Positions 44,338-56,194 of a stretch of DNA of 64,000 bases are shown here, one piece after another; positions within the stretch are counted from its first letter, which is position 1, and every line of letters starts with the position of its first letter. Below the pieces are notes generated by a model. It was given only the letters and a program-made list of their open reading frames with translations. It had not been told where the DNA came from and searched no databases. The translations under genes were made by a program, and so were the position numbers. Location: positions 23,128 through 87,127 of the forward strand of contig JASANG010001569.1 in NCBI GenBank assembly GCA_030248215.1. The letters run 5' to 3'. Source of the DNA: Enoplolaimus lenunculus. Its lineage: Eukaryota; Nematoda; Enoplea; Enoplida; Thoracostomopsidae.

Positions 44338-44726
44338 GGAGCCGGAGGTAAAAAATAACGGAATGAAATATACCGGAGCCAGTGCCGGAGGTCAACGAAA
44401 CTAGAAAAAAGCCGGAGGTCAACGAAACTAGCCAAAGCCGGAGCTGAGGCGAAATAAGGTAGTAAAAATGATAGTTAATTAGTTAATTTTAGCCAATATC
44501 TGCAATATGTTGTTAAGTTGTTTTGTTTTACTCTAATTGTCTGCGAAATTTCGGAAATTTTTTCCTTGAAAATTGTGACAAAAGTAAACCGAAACGCGCT
44601 ATTGCAAAATTATGCAAAATTTTACTACCGAACCGGAACCTTCGACAAAAATTCTACCGGAGCCGGAAACCGATTTTCTGCCAAACCCGCCGCGGGAGGC
44701 AGACCTCCGGTTGTACCTTGATAAAT
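44338..44726. mobile_element. CAGGGTGCA-family element, near complete
   Basis: GGAGCCGGAGGTAAAAAATA at the left and CAGACCTCCGGTTGTACCTT then GATA at the right match the 13627-13987 copy along most of the length, including AGTTAATTTTAGCCAATATC and AAGTTGTTTTGTTTTAC inside. The left terminus is truncated. Confidence 0.65.
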
Positions 44727-45195
44727 ATGAAAATTCTACTTATTTTACCACCCTTCTCTACGCGATAGCATTTACAACTATTAACTTTATATCACTAAAT
44801 ATATCACAATATAACCCCCCAAATAGTGTACGCAAAGCTTCCATTAGCTTTATTTAGTCTTGTGTGTTTTTCATTTAATTTTTGCTTTTAATAACCAATT
44901 TGTATAGGACAGGATTGATAAGAAATATCTTTAAACTAAAATGTTGAACAATAAAACCTAAAACTAGCGAAAATATATACGAGAATGAAAACTATTATCT
45001 AAGCTTAAAGCAAGTTTTGCAAGCAGCATATAGGACCCTTAGTGCCATCATTTCGGAGGTTATACAACATAAAACAATGGTCGCAAATGTATCCTTGTCA
45101 AATATTTCTGGTTCGAACTCACCGGATACTTGTTTCCGGTAAACGCTTGATGTGCGGTACCGTTTATAAATGCCGGAAATGCGTTGAATTTCTAT

Positions 45196-45460
45196 GATGG
45201 TTAATTAGTTAATTTTAGCCAATATCTGCAATATGTTGTTAAGTTGTTTGGTTTTACGCTATTTTCTACGAAATTTTGGAAATTCTTTCTTGAAAACTGT
45301 GACAAAAGTATAAAACGAAACGCGCTAAACAGATAAATTTTGCAAAATTATGTAAAATTTTTCTATCGAAATTCCCGAAACCTCCGGCAAAAATTTTACC
45401 GGAACCGGAAGCCGATTTTCAGCCGGAGCCAGAAGCACATCTCCGGTTGTACCCTGGTTA
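45196..45460. mobile_element. CAGGGTGCA-family element, partial
   Basis: It shares ATGGTTAATTAGTTAATTTT, AGCCAATATCTGCAATATGT and CACATCTCCGGTTGTACCCT then GG with the preceding copy; its left half is missing. Confidence 0.6.
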
Positions 45461-46543
45461 ACATGTATATGTTAGCTTATAGTTGGTCCGTTTATATACA
45501 CAATGAACAGCTTCCTTCGTTTGATGCAAAAAGAGCTTCTTAAAAGTCTTGGTTTGTATTTTTATGCAAAAGTAATTCAAAAATTAATAGTACCTAAATT
45601 AGGTGCGCTAAACCAGTCATCCAAAAAATGGCTCAATTCAACTTTGCACGTCGCTTTTACACAGTAATAATTTTTTGTGATAAAATGATAAGGTCCCTAC
45701 CTTTGATCCGGCATATGAGATATCCATCTCTACTCCAGACATGTTTTGAATTCAAGACTTTCATTTCTTAATTTTTTTTCAGAGCAATGGTTTTGAAATT
45801 TGTAGATTTAAAAGCCTGAAATTTAATATTTTGGTTCATAAACGATTAAAACAAATATTTTTAAAATATAAGAGAAATGTCTGAAATACAAAACAGATGT
45901 TTTGGAGAAACGACTCCGGGGGTTACAGCTCAACCAAACACTTAATTTTAGAATCTGACATACATCTAAGACGCATAACCTTAAGTTGGGCAGCCTGCGC
46001 TCATACCGAAATATACTTGAAATTTGACTACTTATTTACATACACTCGTAGGAATACAAATGGAGCGACGCTATCAAAAAGTAATTTTTTAAATATAAAA
46101 GACATTTATGTATTAACCATTTCAGGAACCAATTTTTGAAGTGTTTAAGGCTATTAATGTCTGAAATACCAGTCGTTTAAGTGTCTTGAAAATTTGCGTT
46201 TGTGTTCTTGTAATATCAGCAGGGGCATTTAAAATATTTTGAAAACAACGTTTGACGTTTTTATTCACTTTGTTAAACCCGCTAATGTGTCATGTCCGCT
46301 AAAGCAAACAAACCGCAATAGTTCCTTTTACTACACAAATCTAAAATCACTGAAGAAACAACACATTTAAGAAACAAGAGGTTGTAAAAATACCGGATAC
46401 GGATACTAATCAACAGAACGAAACGGGCAAACGGACTTTCACGTATAAATGCACCGAGCTTTTATTTTCATGCAACAAAATTAAAATATGCCAATGTTCA
46501 TCATGGCTCTCTATCCAATTTTACAGAAAAAAACATGGAATGT

Positions 46544-46620
46544 ACTGGCCCATGTAAAGATCAGAGGCGGAACGTTTCTCTGTGCGACTGCAGCACAATA
46601 AGCTTATGCTGTATCGGACT
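46544..46620. mobile_element. Family C MITE fragment
   Basis: GGCCCATGTAAAGATCAGAG then GCGGAACGTTTCTCTGTGCG is a family-C terminus and subterminal region; the rest is absent. Confidence 0.6.
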
Positions 46621-46787
46621 TAATTAAGTGTTATCAACTTTTTTGAGAATAAAAATAACGCAATTTCCTGCATTTATATACAACACGGAAACAGACATCG
46701 ATTTTTGCCTGAACCTGATACCGGTTACGCACTGCAAAAAGACCTTTCTACATGCAAATCTTTGCTAATAAAGTTCATCCTTTGGTT

Positions 46788-47107
46788 GGTCAATGTGACT
46801 TTGAGGGGCGTAACAGTAGATTCAGCGTATTCTTACGCCTAAGCCAAAACCTAAGCAAAAAATGTAATCTACAAAACTTTCTAAGGGGGACAAACAACCC
46901 CTAGTAAGTGGTCCTCCTCTCTGGCTGTAGGCCTGGGATGAGCCTTCAGGGCACCCCAACTAAATCATGCCGGTTTTATCTTGCTGCATGCCACAATTTG
47001 GCCTTACTAGAAAGCATAAGTCTAAGCAAAAAAAGTAATCTATAATCGAAACCTACTCTGTTACAGACCTACCAGAAACCTAGACGCCCCTTAAAGTCAC
47101 ATGGGCC
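46788..47107. mobile_element. Family B MITE with an inner insertion and 8-bp target duplication
   Basis: The ends are GGTCAATGTGACTTTGAGGG and GCCCCTTAAAGTCACATGGG then CC. CTTTGGTT (46780-46787) and CTTTGATT (47108-47115) match at seven of eight positions. Between two halves of the usual interior lies an unrelated segment at about 46878-47010 (AAGGGGGACAAACAACCCCT to TTGCTGCATGCCACAATTTG), which lengthens the element to 320 bp. Confidence 0.75.
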
Positions 47108-47828
47108 CTTTGATTTATAATGTTTTGCCAAGCACAACCATCGCAATAGCATAATAAAGCATAAATAAAGCTAAAAAGGCTTTCGTACGTAACACAAAAT
47201 TAAAATTTTAAGTATATAAAAATGTACCATATTTTTAATATAGTACACAAATGTTAACCTTATAAACTAATTCCTTCAAAAAATTTTCAAACCCATTGTC
47301 GGAATCATTATTATATTAGGTTGGCGCTATACTTTTGATCACGTTCGGCGATGTCCGTTATCGTCCGGCGCCGTTGGTCATCATACGGTATCGTACAGTG
47401 TCTACGGGGGGCGCCGTACGACTAGTGTAACGCCACCCTAAAAACTGTTAGTCACGTTATACGAAAAAACAACATATATATCTGGGTGCTATATCTTACC
47501 TAGAAACTGTATCTTTTTATATCTTTCTGAATATCTTTCCTTCTATCCATGATACAAACAACTTAAATTATTAAATTTTAACCCAATTTTAAGAAGCTCA
47601 TAATATAATATACGACCAGTAACGTAGCCAGCCGATAAGCTTAATAACCCAAAGTCTGCTCATAAACGTTTATGTATCTTCGATAAAGTATCAGTTATCT
47701 GTCGACAACACCTATCACTAGATGGTCAAACAGGAGAATCTATTCTTCTAGCGCTACATTTTCTATACCAACGAAAACCTTAAATTCGGTCCATGCTAAT
47801 TATAGGTCACTTCCCACTAAGCCTAAGC

Positions 47829-48735
47829 CGACCAATGTATAGAATAGGGCCGGAACAGTACATAGTATAAGCATATTCTTATGCCTAAGCCTAAGCTGAA
47901 GCCTAAACGTAAGAATGAGATTATACCTAAGCCAGAGGCTAAGCAAATATATTAGTCTAAAGCTTAAGCTTACTGACTTCTCCACAGCTTAAAAATTTCC
48001 GCCGGGGGGTGTTTCCTGAGGGCCCCCAGGAGTGTCCTGGGGGGCAGCTAATTTTGCTGGGGGGGGGCAGTTTTCCTGGGGGGACAGATGATGTGGAGGG
48101 TCCTGGGGGGCAGGCTTAAAATTTTGCAAACCGACTTTTTAGACCATTTTTTTATTCTAGATCGTGTTTCCAACTCAACTGAAGATTACTCATCGCTCAA
48201 CATAACAAAAATTCCCCGCTAACGCTAATAACAATAATTTTAACTAATACTACTGACAACTTTACCAGAAGTTGAAAGAAGCACAATTATATAAAATATA
48301 GATAATCTATAATTGAAACTGTGATTAACATATATTTTATATATTAGTCACAGCTTCAGTTTATCATAAATTGTATTAGTTACTACGGGTATTTGTAACG
48401 CTAAAAAATTATGAGTACTCAGCGTAATATAAAATCATATTTTGCCGAATGTCCGCACCAAAAGAAGTCCAGGTCTTTACGTTTTAACATTGAAAATTTT
48501 TAACCTAGCAAAGTCCTGGGGCCCCCAGCATAAAAAAAGCTGGGGGGCATTTTGCTGGGGGGCGTCCGAAAATTCGCCGGGGTGCCTTTCCGGGGGGCGG
48601 CAAAATTTTCGCCGGGGGGAAATGAAAATTTCGAAAAGTGCTGCGGGGCCCCCCGCTGTGGAGAAGCCAGAGCGTATATAATATTCTATTGCAGTCCCGC
48701 AGAACAACATTCCGCCCTTTATCTTTACATCAGCC
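47829..48735. mobile_element. Family A/C MITE split by a nested element
   Basis: The left half starts ACCAATGTATAGAATAGGGC and has CCTAAG repeats and ATTAGTCTAAAGCTTAAGC. The right half resumes at about 48667 and ends GTCCCGCAGAACAACATTCC, then CTTTATCTTTACATCAGCC. The 690-bp insert between them is listed next. Confidence 0.65.
47977..48666. mobile_element. G-rich nested element with CTTCTCCACAGC ends
   Basis: CTTCTCCACAGC at 47977-47988 and GCTGTGGAGAAG at 48655-48666 are exact inverted repeats. Both outer parts are extremely G-rich (CTGGGGGGCAGC, GCTGGGGGGCATTTTGCTGG), while the middle is AT-rich. There is no coding content. The inner G-rich repeats can pair with each other, and the second fold of the large palindrome falls inside the mirrored copy of this element. 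Confidence 0.65.
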
Positions 48736-51700
48736 GCCAAAGTCTAAGGTAAAACTAACCGGAAGCGTAAACACAAGTTTAATCCTACCCAGTCTTTCAG
48801 TTGGCAGATCCCAATAATTAATATCGGCATACTATTTCACTGATTTTTCATAATTTTGAGCCAGTATTTTACTCGAACTCCATCTCATAAATACCAAAAC
48901 CCTAAAATCGCAAACCTGAATAATTCCGACCTGTTGCTGAACAAATGATTTCAAAACACTCTTGTTTAACCACACCAGCTTCTAAAAAAATTTACATATA
49001 AATTTTAAAAAATCAAACACAATCTCTACAGAAATGAAACAGAATATATAGAATAAAATCCATAATAAAATACATAATAAAATACATAAAAATAGTTGAT
49101 ATGTACATTGTCATGGAATGCTAAAAAATTAAAACCTCAACACATCATTTTTTTAAAATCATATTAAAACAAATTTCAAGACAAAAAATTTGAAATGTCA
49201 CACATCCCACAAATCAGTCCAACTTTATCTGCTTCAATCACTACTAAATCGGCCGGTTAGCATTTTCGACCTCAGACCGCATTGTGAAATGGCTATAATA
49301 CGTATTACCAGTTAGCGATTGGCTGTCAACCAACGAATTAATCCATCTACTATTAACAGGGTTCTCACAGCGGCAAAAACCGTCCAAGAACACGAAACAT
49401 TTGTTTAAGAAAGCGAAAAAATCACCGTGAATTTAAATCAACATATTTTAATATATTTAGTTTAAGGCAACTTATTGATTTTTTCTATAACCGATAAGGA
49501 TAATTATCCATTACCATATTTGATTTCATAGCTCAATGTTTTACAAGACCTATTGCCAACTGGTGATACGTGCCACACACATCTGAAAATACCCTACCTA
49601 ACTCCTTCTGTCATCATGTTCGCTGTCATTCCCTGAGCTATCGCTATTATATTCTTGACTATGTCGTATGAAAGCGTTCTTTTGAACCTCGGCAGTAAAA
49701 TTTGTCATTTGATTATTCTCTTCTGGACCCGGCTTGCGCTGAATTTTCATTTCATGGCCAACCGAGTCTAAGGCACATGTTTTCCTTTGGCGTTTTCTAC
49801 TACGACCAACACTTTTCGGTAAACGGTATCTGTTTGCAAGACGTGAGCGGCGGTTCGATATACACGACGATAAGTATCCGCGATGCGTTAGAGGATTATA
49901 GATATGTTCCTGGAAAACATACGATCCAAATGAGCCGTTTTTCAACAGACACATTCCAAAGTTTAGTATTTCAATTGACACTCAGGTAACTATTTGTATT
50001 TGAAAAATTATTATATACATAATTTTAACTGAATGTCGTTGCAACTTGTTCACCTTGATCAGCTGTCAGATTGAAACATCTGACAAGGTGATTTTGTAAG
50101 ATTACGATTAACGACATCATAATCAAACAGATAAAAGTTCGTTTACCGTAAGTTTGGGTGAGTGTTTCGGGAAATCAAAGGTTATTCAGCATTTAAAATT
50201 ATGTTCTGGTAAAATTTTGTTTCTTTTGCAAGCCTTCGTCCACCAGAACCGCAATTAATTTGCAACGCGAAACCCAGTTAATTACACATATAGAGGGTCA
50301 TGCAACCAAACGTTCGTGTTGTTTTGTAAATTTATTGGACAAACTTTGAAGTTTATAAAAAGTTGTCCCTAAAAATAACAACTCCAGGCAAAATTGAAAT
50401 TTTACTCAAAACAGTTTGAACAAACTTCTACACACCCAAATATGCAGCTTACATATCCAAGAACACCTTCAGACATCGCAGCGTAGAACGGAAACGCGCA
50501 GACTATGCTGAACGCCATTTTTGCACGCTCAATTTTACTCGGATCGTTTTGCCTAAAAACAATTAAAAATTAAACTAAACAATTAGTCTGTAGTCGATCA
50601 CAGATGTGGTAACAAATATTTTGAAAAACAAGGGTTGGACTGAAACGTTTGAAGACGTATGGTGCCATCAGGGTCCACCATTTACTGAGTGTTATATGGG
50701 GACACACGACACTAATGTCCATCTGTAACTTCGTAATTACGTAAACTCTCCAAATTCTCAAATTTAATTTTTAAATACTATGTGAAAATTCGCTATCTAA
50801 GATTTTATCCTTATTGGGGGCTACTCAAATCTGAGTTCACCCTGCATGCAAACTCAAAAATAATTTACAATTCGTAGGCTCCCTTCGCTCATCAGTAGGC
50901 TAGCGAAACTCTAGCGTACCCTTACCTTTCACAAATGTCCATCAGCCAAACTGTGCATAACCGTATCAATTGTTTACGCACAGCAACAAATTGAGTCGAG
51001 ACTGTGTCTGACTTGAAACGTTCAAGTATTTGACAGCCAGGAACCGATTGAGCAAGGTGTTCACGCACATTATATGTCTAGAATTAAAGACCATATTTTT
51101 GAATAATATCCCATAACCTGCTGGCACGATTAGAATTCAATCTCAAATCAATATCTGAAATTCCAGGCTGGATTGGTTACCAACAAAAGTACACTACAAT
51201 TTGAGACATAATATTCCAAATATCATTATCACACCTAAAACAGTTTTGGGTAAAATTTGCTTGTGTACTCTGCACGTACAGAGATAAGCTTTGTTACGTT
51301 AACTTCTCGAAAGCCGCGAAATGAACCTAAACTACGTACTATTTTGATAATATTTAGTTTAGTCTTAACCATCGCCAGCTGATATAGTAATGTAATTACT
51401 GCAAACACAACCCCTGTTATAAATTTTCAACAATTATTTTTCGACTTACATCAGCTGGATCAAATACGTAAGGCTGTAATTCAGTTGGCACTTTAGTTCG
51501 GTCAATCAAATAACCACCGGATGCATCACTAGCATTTTCGCCAAAAACCATACGACTAGGCTCGGCGTTCCATGCCCCATCACAATAAGGAACGTCACCC
51601 GGAATTATACGCTGACTAGAATCAAACTCATTTACAGCCATTTCGGCACCCCCCGTACCACCAGGTAACCCCATATAAGAAACACCTGTCCCTTGCAATT

Positions 51701-54700
51701 CTAACTTATCTTTCGAACAAACTTGGTTTAACGTTCCATTAAAATCAAATTGAATTCTATTCACTTCTGCCCAACTACCAGTTTTCAAGTCGCTTACAAG
51801 CTGTGAATCTTCAAACCCATTACCACTAGTCCGCGCCTGACTACTCTGTGCCTTGCTGACCATGTCTTTACTTCCCTTCGCGGTTTCTTGTCCTTCGTTT
51901 AATTCCGAATCAACGTGCTTCCCACTTCTCTTTCTTGTTTCCATAAGCTCGTCTTGTCGATTGCAGTTGGTTAAAGACATACCAGAACCCTCCCCTAAAC
52001 TTCTTTCTAAATAAGACTGTTCAACGTTTTTCACCATTCCACTCAAAGTTCGTCTATAAGTTTCTAAGGCGACGTCTGAGAGCGGCTTACTCCCTTCCAG
52101 TAAACTTTGCTCATGTTTTGATATTTGAGCTTTGTCACCACACGTTTGATTTGCTATTTCCAATAAAGTTTTTGTAGTTTGACTAGTATCCAGCTTAGCT
52201 TGTTCTACTGCGTGCGATAGTTCGGTTTTAACACAAATTTGAGATCGAAAATTTGCAGCTGTCCCAACACTTTCAACTGCAGTTGCACTAGGAGTCATAA
52301 CCATGGAATGGCTAGATGCGGACTAAAAATAAATGACGATAGCAACAGCAAGCATACGTTTTACGTACTTTGTTTACTAACAGAGGTAGGATGGGGATCA
52401 AAAACAAACTGCTTGTTTAAATTACCAAAAATGTTTGTGATCTGCGAGTGGGCGAAAAATGCAAACACAACACAATGTTTTTTCGCTAAAAATACAACTT
52501 ACATTGGCGTCGACTGTATAATTTCGAGCCGCATTTGTTTCTGAACGCTGAACTGATGAAAATCGCTTGCAATATTCCTTTTGTTTCATCCTGATAAAAT
52601 ATAATTTATGGCTACAATATAAAAATATTCTTCAAACAAACCAAAGCAAATAACATTATAAACATGCAAAAATGACCACACGCTTCTGCTACTATGCAAT
52701 CGATCGCATTATTCACCAAAACTTGTGTTAAAAGAACCATTACTTAGACCGTAAAGCAACTTGCAACTTGGGGCGCGGCCAATACGGGTTTGAAGTCGAA
52801 TCAGATATGCGATTTACCTCCAGGGTATTTAAAAACTTTTTCGGCTGGTAACAGAAGACTCAAACTTCGAAATTTTTACTGAACGTTACCGACATTCTAA
52901 AATCTTGGTTACATCCCTAGATGCTACGTAACATGAGCGCAAAAAATTATTTTGAATTTCTAAAACGTGCCTGTATTTTTTATTGTTGATCCATCTCTGC
53001 AGTGATCCTGTGTGATTCCTTGGATCAAATAAATTTTCCTATAAAACACGTCATTCAAAGTTAAAGCCATTAAATTAACAAAAATGCACCCAACATACGG
53101 CCCACTTTACATAAAGTTCAAAACTCGGTCTCTTAGTCGGCAGGCTACCAGCAGCACCGCTCGACTGTACATTATTTCGCTTACATAGTTGGAGCTATAT
53201 TGTTTATTCTACGTATAACCTTTGCAGGAAAGGCTTAATTGCTCTAGTTTCATTGGATGAATGAAAAAAATCTTGTCACGACTTTATAATAATTTTATCA
53301 ACAACTCAATATAACAAAAATTTCAAAACAGAAATCGGCTTACATATCCAAAAAATTTGTTCGGATCTTTGAAACACGGAAACGCTTCCGTTATGCTGAA
53401 AGCCATTCGGGCACGCTCGATAACCGATGGAAACAGCTCGCTAAAAATGAAAACAAATCTTGTTAAAGTATTCAACCCGAGTAGAAAAGGTTCGATTCAT
53501 TTGCGAAAAATTTCGTTTTCCTCGGTAGGATATCAATCAACTATATCCATCTCAAGAATTCCATAATTAAGCAGCACGACAATTATTGAATTCATGTTTA
53601 ACGGCACGCCACCACAGCGGTTTCGTCTACACTCAAGAAAAAAATTATGTAGCTTTATCAAGGTTTCATGCTGTAAACGACTATATAGGGAAACTCAGGT
53701 ATACTGTATACCAACTACCTACAAGGTACTCCTAGCCCGGGAACTACCGAATACTATAAAACGTCGGGATACCATCCAGCTGTTAAATCCAGTTGCACCC
53801 TGATACCAACTACGAACCACCCCTTGCAAACTAACTAATCTAAAACAACTAATACTTAAAACGAACAACTCGGAAAACTTTACCCAAGCTGATACTTAAT
53901 TCGAATTCAAAAAACTTCAACTAAACGGCTCATGTTAACTACAGTGGCATGCCTGCCTAGTAACCCTAACCCTAAACCTATACATTAGCTTAAACATAAG
54001 CCTAATCCTAAGCCTAAACTGCCTAGTCTCCAAGTCCCCAGGTTTCCCAGTATGCAAGTCCCTATAATTAATACAAGCCCATAAACCAATAACCAAGTTT
54101 CATCAGGTTCCAATTTCGGACATAAAAACAAAACATATTCTAAACTTACACAGCACAATTGTGCAAAAGCCATTCGCCAGCCACCCGAGTTACAAATTTA
54201 CGGACATAATTGTCAAGTGCATCGTATGACAGCGTGACTTCCAGGCTTTCAATGCATGCTCGACCTCCGGTCGCAGCTTCAATAATTGGTCGAACATCGT
54301 ATGCCTATACAATCGGCAATTTTTAACATTACAATTTGGTACTTAGACAAGCTAAAAAGAACAAATTCAGTAAAAATCTAGAAAAAGTGTAATAAAAAGT
54401 TATTAATATCCGCCGCTGTCGTGATTAGTTTATTTGAAAACCTATTATTAACTGGCGAAAGGTGCTACACACATCTAAGCATACGACCACAAGTCGTAAA
54501 ACGCTTACCTCGTGTGACTCGAAACAAAACCGCTGATATCGCGCCGCGACCCCATTAGCTCCGTTCGCCCCTGGACTCGGTTCAGTTGCACTAGACTGAT
54601 CGCCAGTGCTTACAGGAGCACCTACTGAAACGGGATCCCCTGCACCTCCAGTCAATCCTGATACAGAATCGTTCGTAGGAATAACTACCAACCCAGGTTC

Positions 54701-55640
54701 ACCATGAAGTTGCGTTTGCCACGGCGAATAGCGCCCTTTCCCACGGACAGACGGTGTCCTGATAACCGGTTCGACACAACTGTCAACCGAAAACTCACAA
54801 GTAACCCCTGCCTCAACGAAAGACTCCAGACCAGCAGCAGCGTTATTAGCTATATCGTTACAATCTTCGGACTCAGTTTGAATTGCCGCAAGAGCACGTT
54901 GCTGAACTTCAAGTTGTTCTTGCTCGCTCAAATGTGGTTTGAAATTCCTTACGGCTTTCGTCTCGGTGGGCTGAGTCGTGGACAGACTAGCAGTGGGCAT
55001 AACATACGATACCACAGGACTAGCAATAGTACCAGTTATATCCACCGAGCTAGTAACCCCAACATTTGTTTCTGGTTCAATTTTTAAGTTTGTTGAACTC
55101 AACTGAAAGCTGCTGCCGTCATAAGTTACACTGGATTTTGTAGATGTAAATGGTTCAGCTCCGATACTAAGCTGAAAATAAAATGCACGATATATCAGCA
55201 AATTTCTCCATTTCCGGTATTATAATCTGACGAAAGGAAATTTGAGGTGACCAACATGGTTAGTTAGAGTTAGAATTATTATACGCAGTTGTTACAACTC
55301 GATACATTACCTAAATTGGTCAAGCGCGTAACAAATTGCACTTCGGTTGAAGAAAATTCAAAGCAAACCAAAAGACAAAGGTGACTAGTTTTCTATAATT
55401 CCAGTTACGCTTAACAATAATTTGTTTAATCTATGCCAACTTTCCGTGCTATAAAAATATTAAAATCTCCCTACGTTTCTTCAACCCTACCGTATTTCAG
55501 TTACTTCATTTTATCGTCAGTCAGTCTTTCAAATATTCTATATTTGATCCGAACTTTGTTCATTTACCTCATGTCAGTAAAAACCAAATTGTCCATAAGC
55601 TCTTATTATACCACGTTTTTCAAAAACCTATACTTAAAAC
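48032..55640. repeat. Left arm (copy 1) of a forward-reverse-forward palindrome
   Basis: The arm is the reverse complement of 56195-63376. Position pairs in the well-preserved part add up to about 111393 (53344-53440 pairs with 57953-58049) and drift to about 111406 near the outer end because of small indels. This copy has intact reading frames and splice sites, so it is the better copy. Confidence 0.95.
49598..55171 (-). CDS. Unrecognised protein with two copies of an ERA.MAFSI-AFP module
   Basis: Nine exons join in phase: 54509-55171, 54150-54304, 53344-53440, 52890-53038, 52503-52590, 51450-52322, 50926-51077, 50453-50552 and 49598-49909; 2589 bp (862 residues plus stop), 5' end open. Exon 52890-53038 has the weakest donor (TGTCG/GTAACG). 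The first and sixth exons are Ser/Thr/Gln-rich linker. Module 1 spans exons two to four: YDVRPIIEAATGGR, IERARMAFSITEAFP, FFGYENLFDPRNHTGSLQ. Module 2 spans exons seven to nine: YNVREHLAQSVPGC, IERAKMAFSIVCAFP, VLGYEHIYNPLTHRGYLS. A basic cluster (RSRKRQRK) near the C-terminus suggests nuclear location. I recall similar ER..MA.AI..AFP..GYE modules at the end of SAMD3-like and uncharacterised animal proteins, but this is memory, not a search; no function is claimed. Confidence 0.7.
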
Positions 55641-56194
55641 TCAAATGATGTTGAAACGATGCATAGCGAGGTAAAAACTCTGCATTTCTTTTTCTACGCT
55701 CATTTCTTTTGAAGTGTATTATCAACAAACGGCGGCAGTTAACACGGACATTATGAGCGGCAAACATTACGAAGCTTAATTGCAACAAATTTCACGATCA
55801 AATATGATTTTACACAAATCGCATCAGGCATTAAATCGGGTACTTTCGATTCCGAGTTCGACTTACCTCGCCACTTTTGCAAACTGGTCATCACTGTCAT
55901 CTCTCGTTTCAAGTCAATCTCAATTCCATCGGGCATCCATTGTGGCAATAAACGTATCTCAGTTCTGTCCGTTCAGTCCCAAACTATTTTAACTAGTTTA
56001 TCAGCAGTCATTCAGAGCAGAGTCGCCGGAGTTAGTGTAGTTGTTTCGTTACAGGACCAGCGCTCGGATATACCTACTGCAGACCAACGTTGTTGCTGGA
56101 GCCATATCCATAGTGTGGTTATCAGCACATAGACGTTCATAGGATCATCATTATTTTTATATTGATTTATACTATTATGTATGTCAATATTTAA
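55641..56194. other. Loop of the palindrome, single copy
   Basis: No mirrored partner for this stretch was found in the right arm. It has ordinary base composition and contains the possible exon above. 56150 onward quickly changes to C-poor sequence. Confidence 0.7.
55868..55964 (-). CDS. Possible exon in the palindrome loop
   Basis: A minus-strand frame reads TEIRLLPQWMPDGIEIDLKR then EMTVMTSLQKWR and ends at a strong donor (GCGAG/GTAAGTC). The acceptor (GGACAG) has a weak pyrimidine tract. It would leave one base over, which does not match the phase-0 start of exon 54509-55171, so a further exon would be needed if both belong to one gene. The protein stretch looks coding, but I do not recognise it. 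Confidence 0.4.

Noticed and set aside
48442-48740. Gly/Pro-rich overlapping frames on both strands
   Set aside because: They translate the G-rich nested element and appear again in the mirrored arm; no gene is supported.
49702-49989. Plus-strand frame (95 codons) that is mirrored in the right arm
   Set aside because: It is antisense to the last exon of the two-module gene. Its second appearance at 61414-61701 is due to the palindrome, not to conservation.
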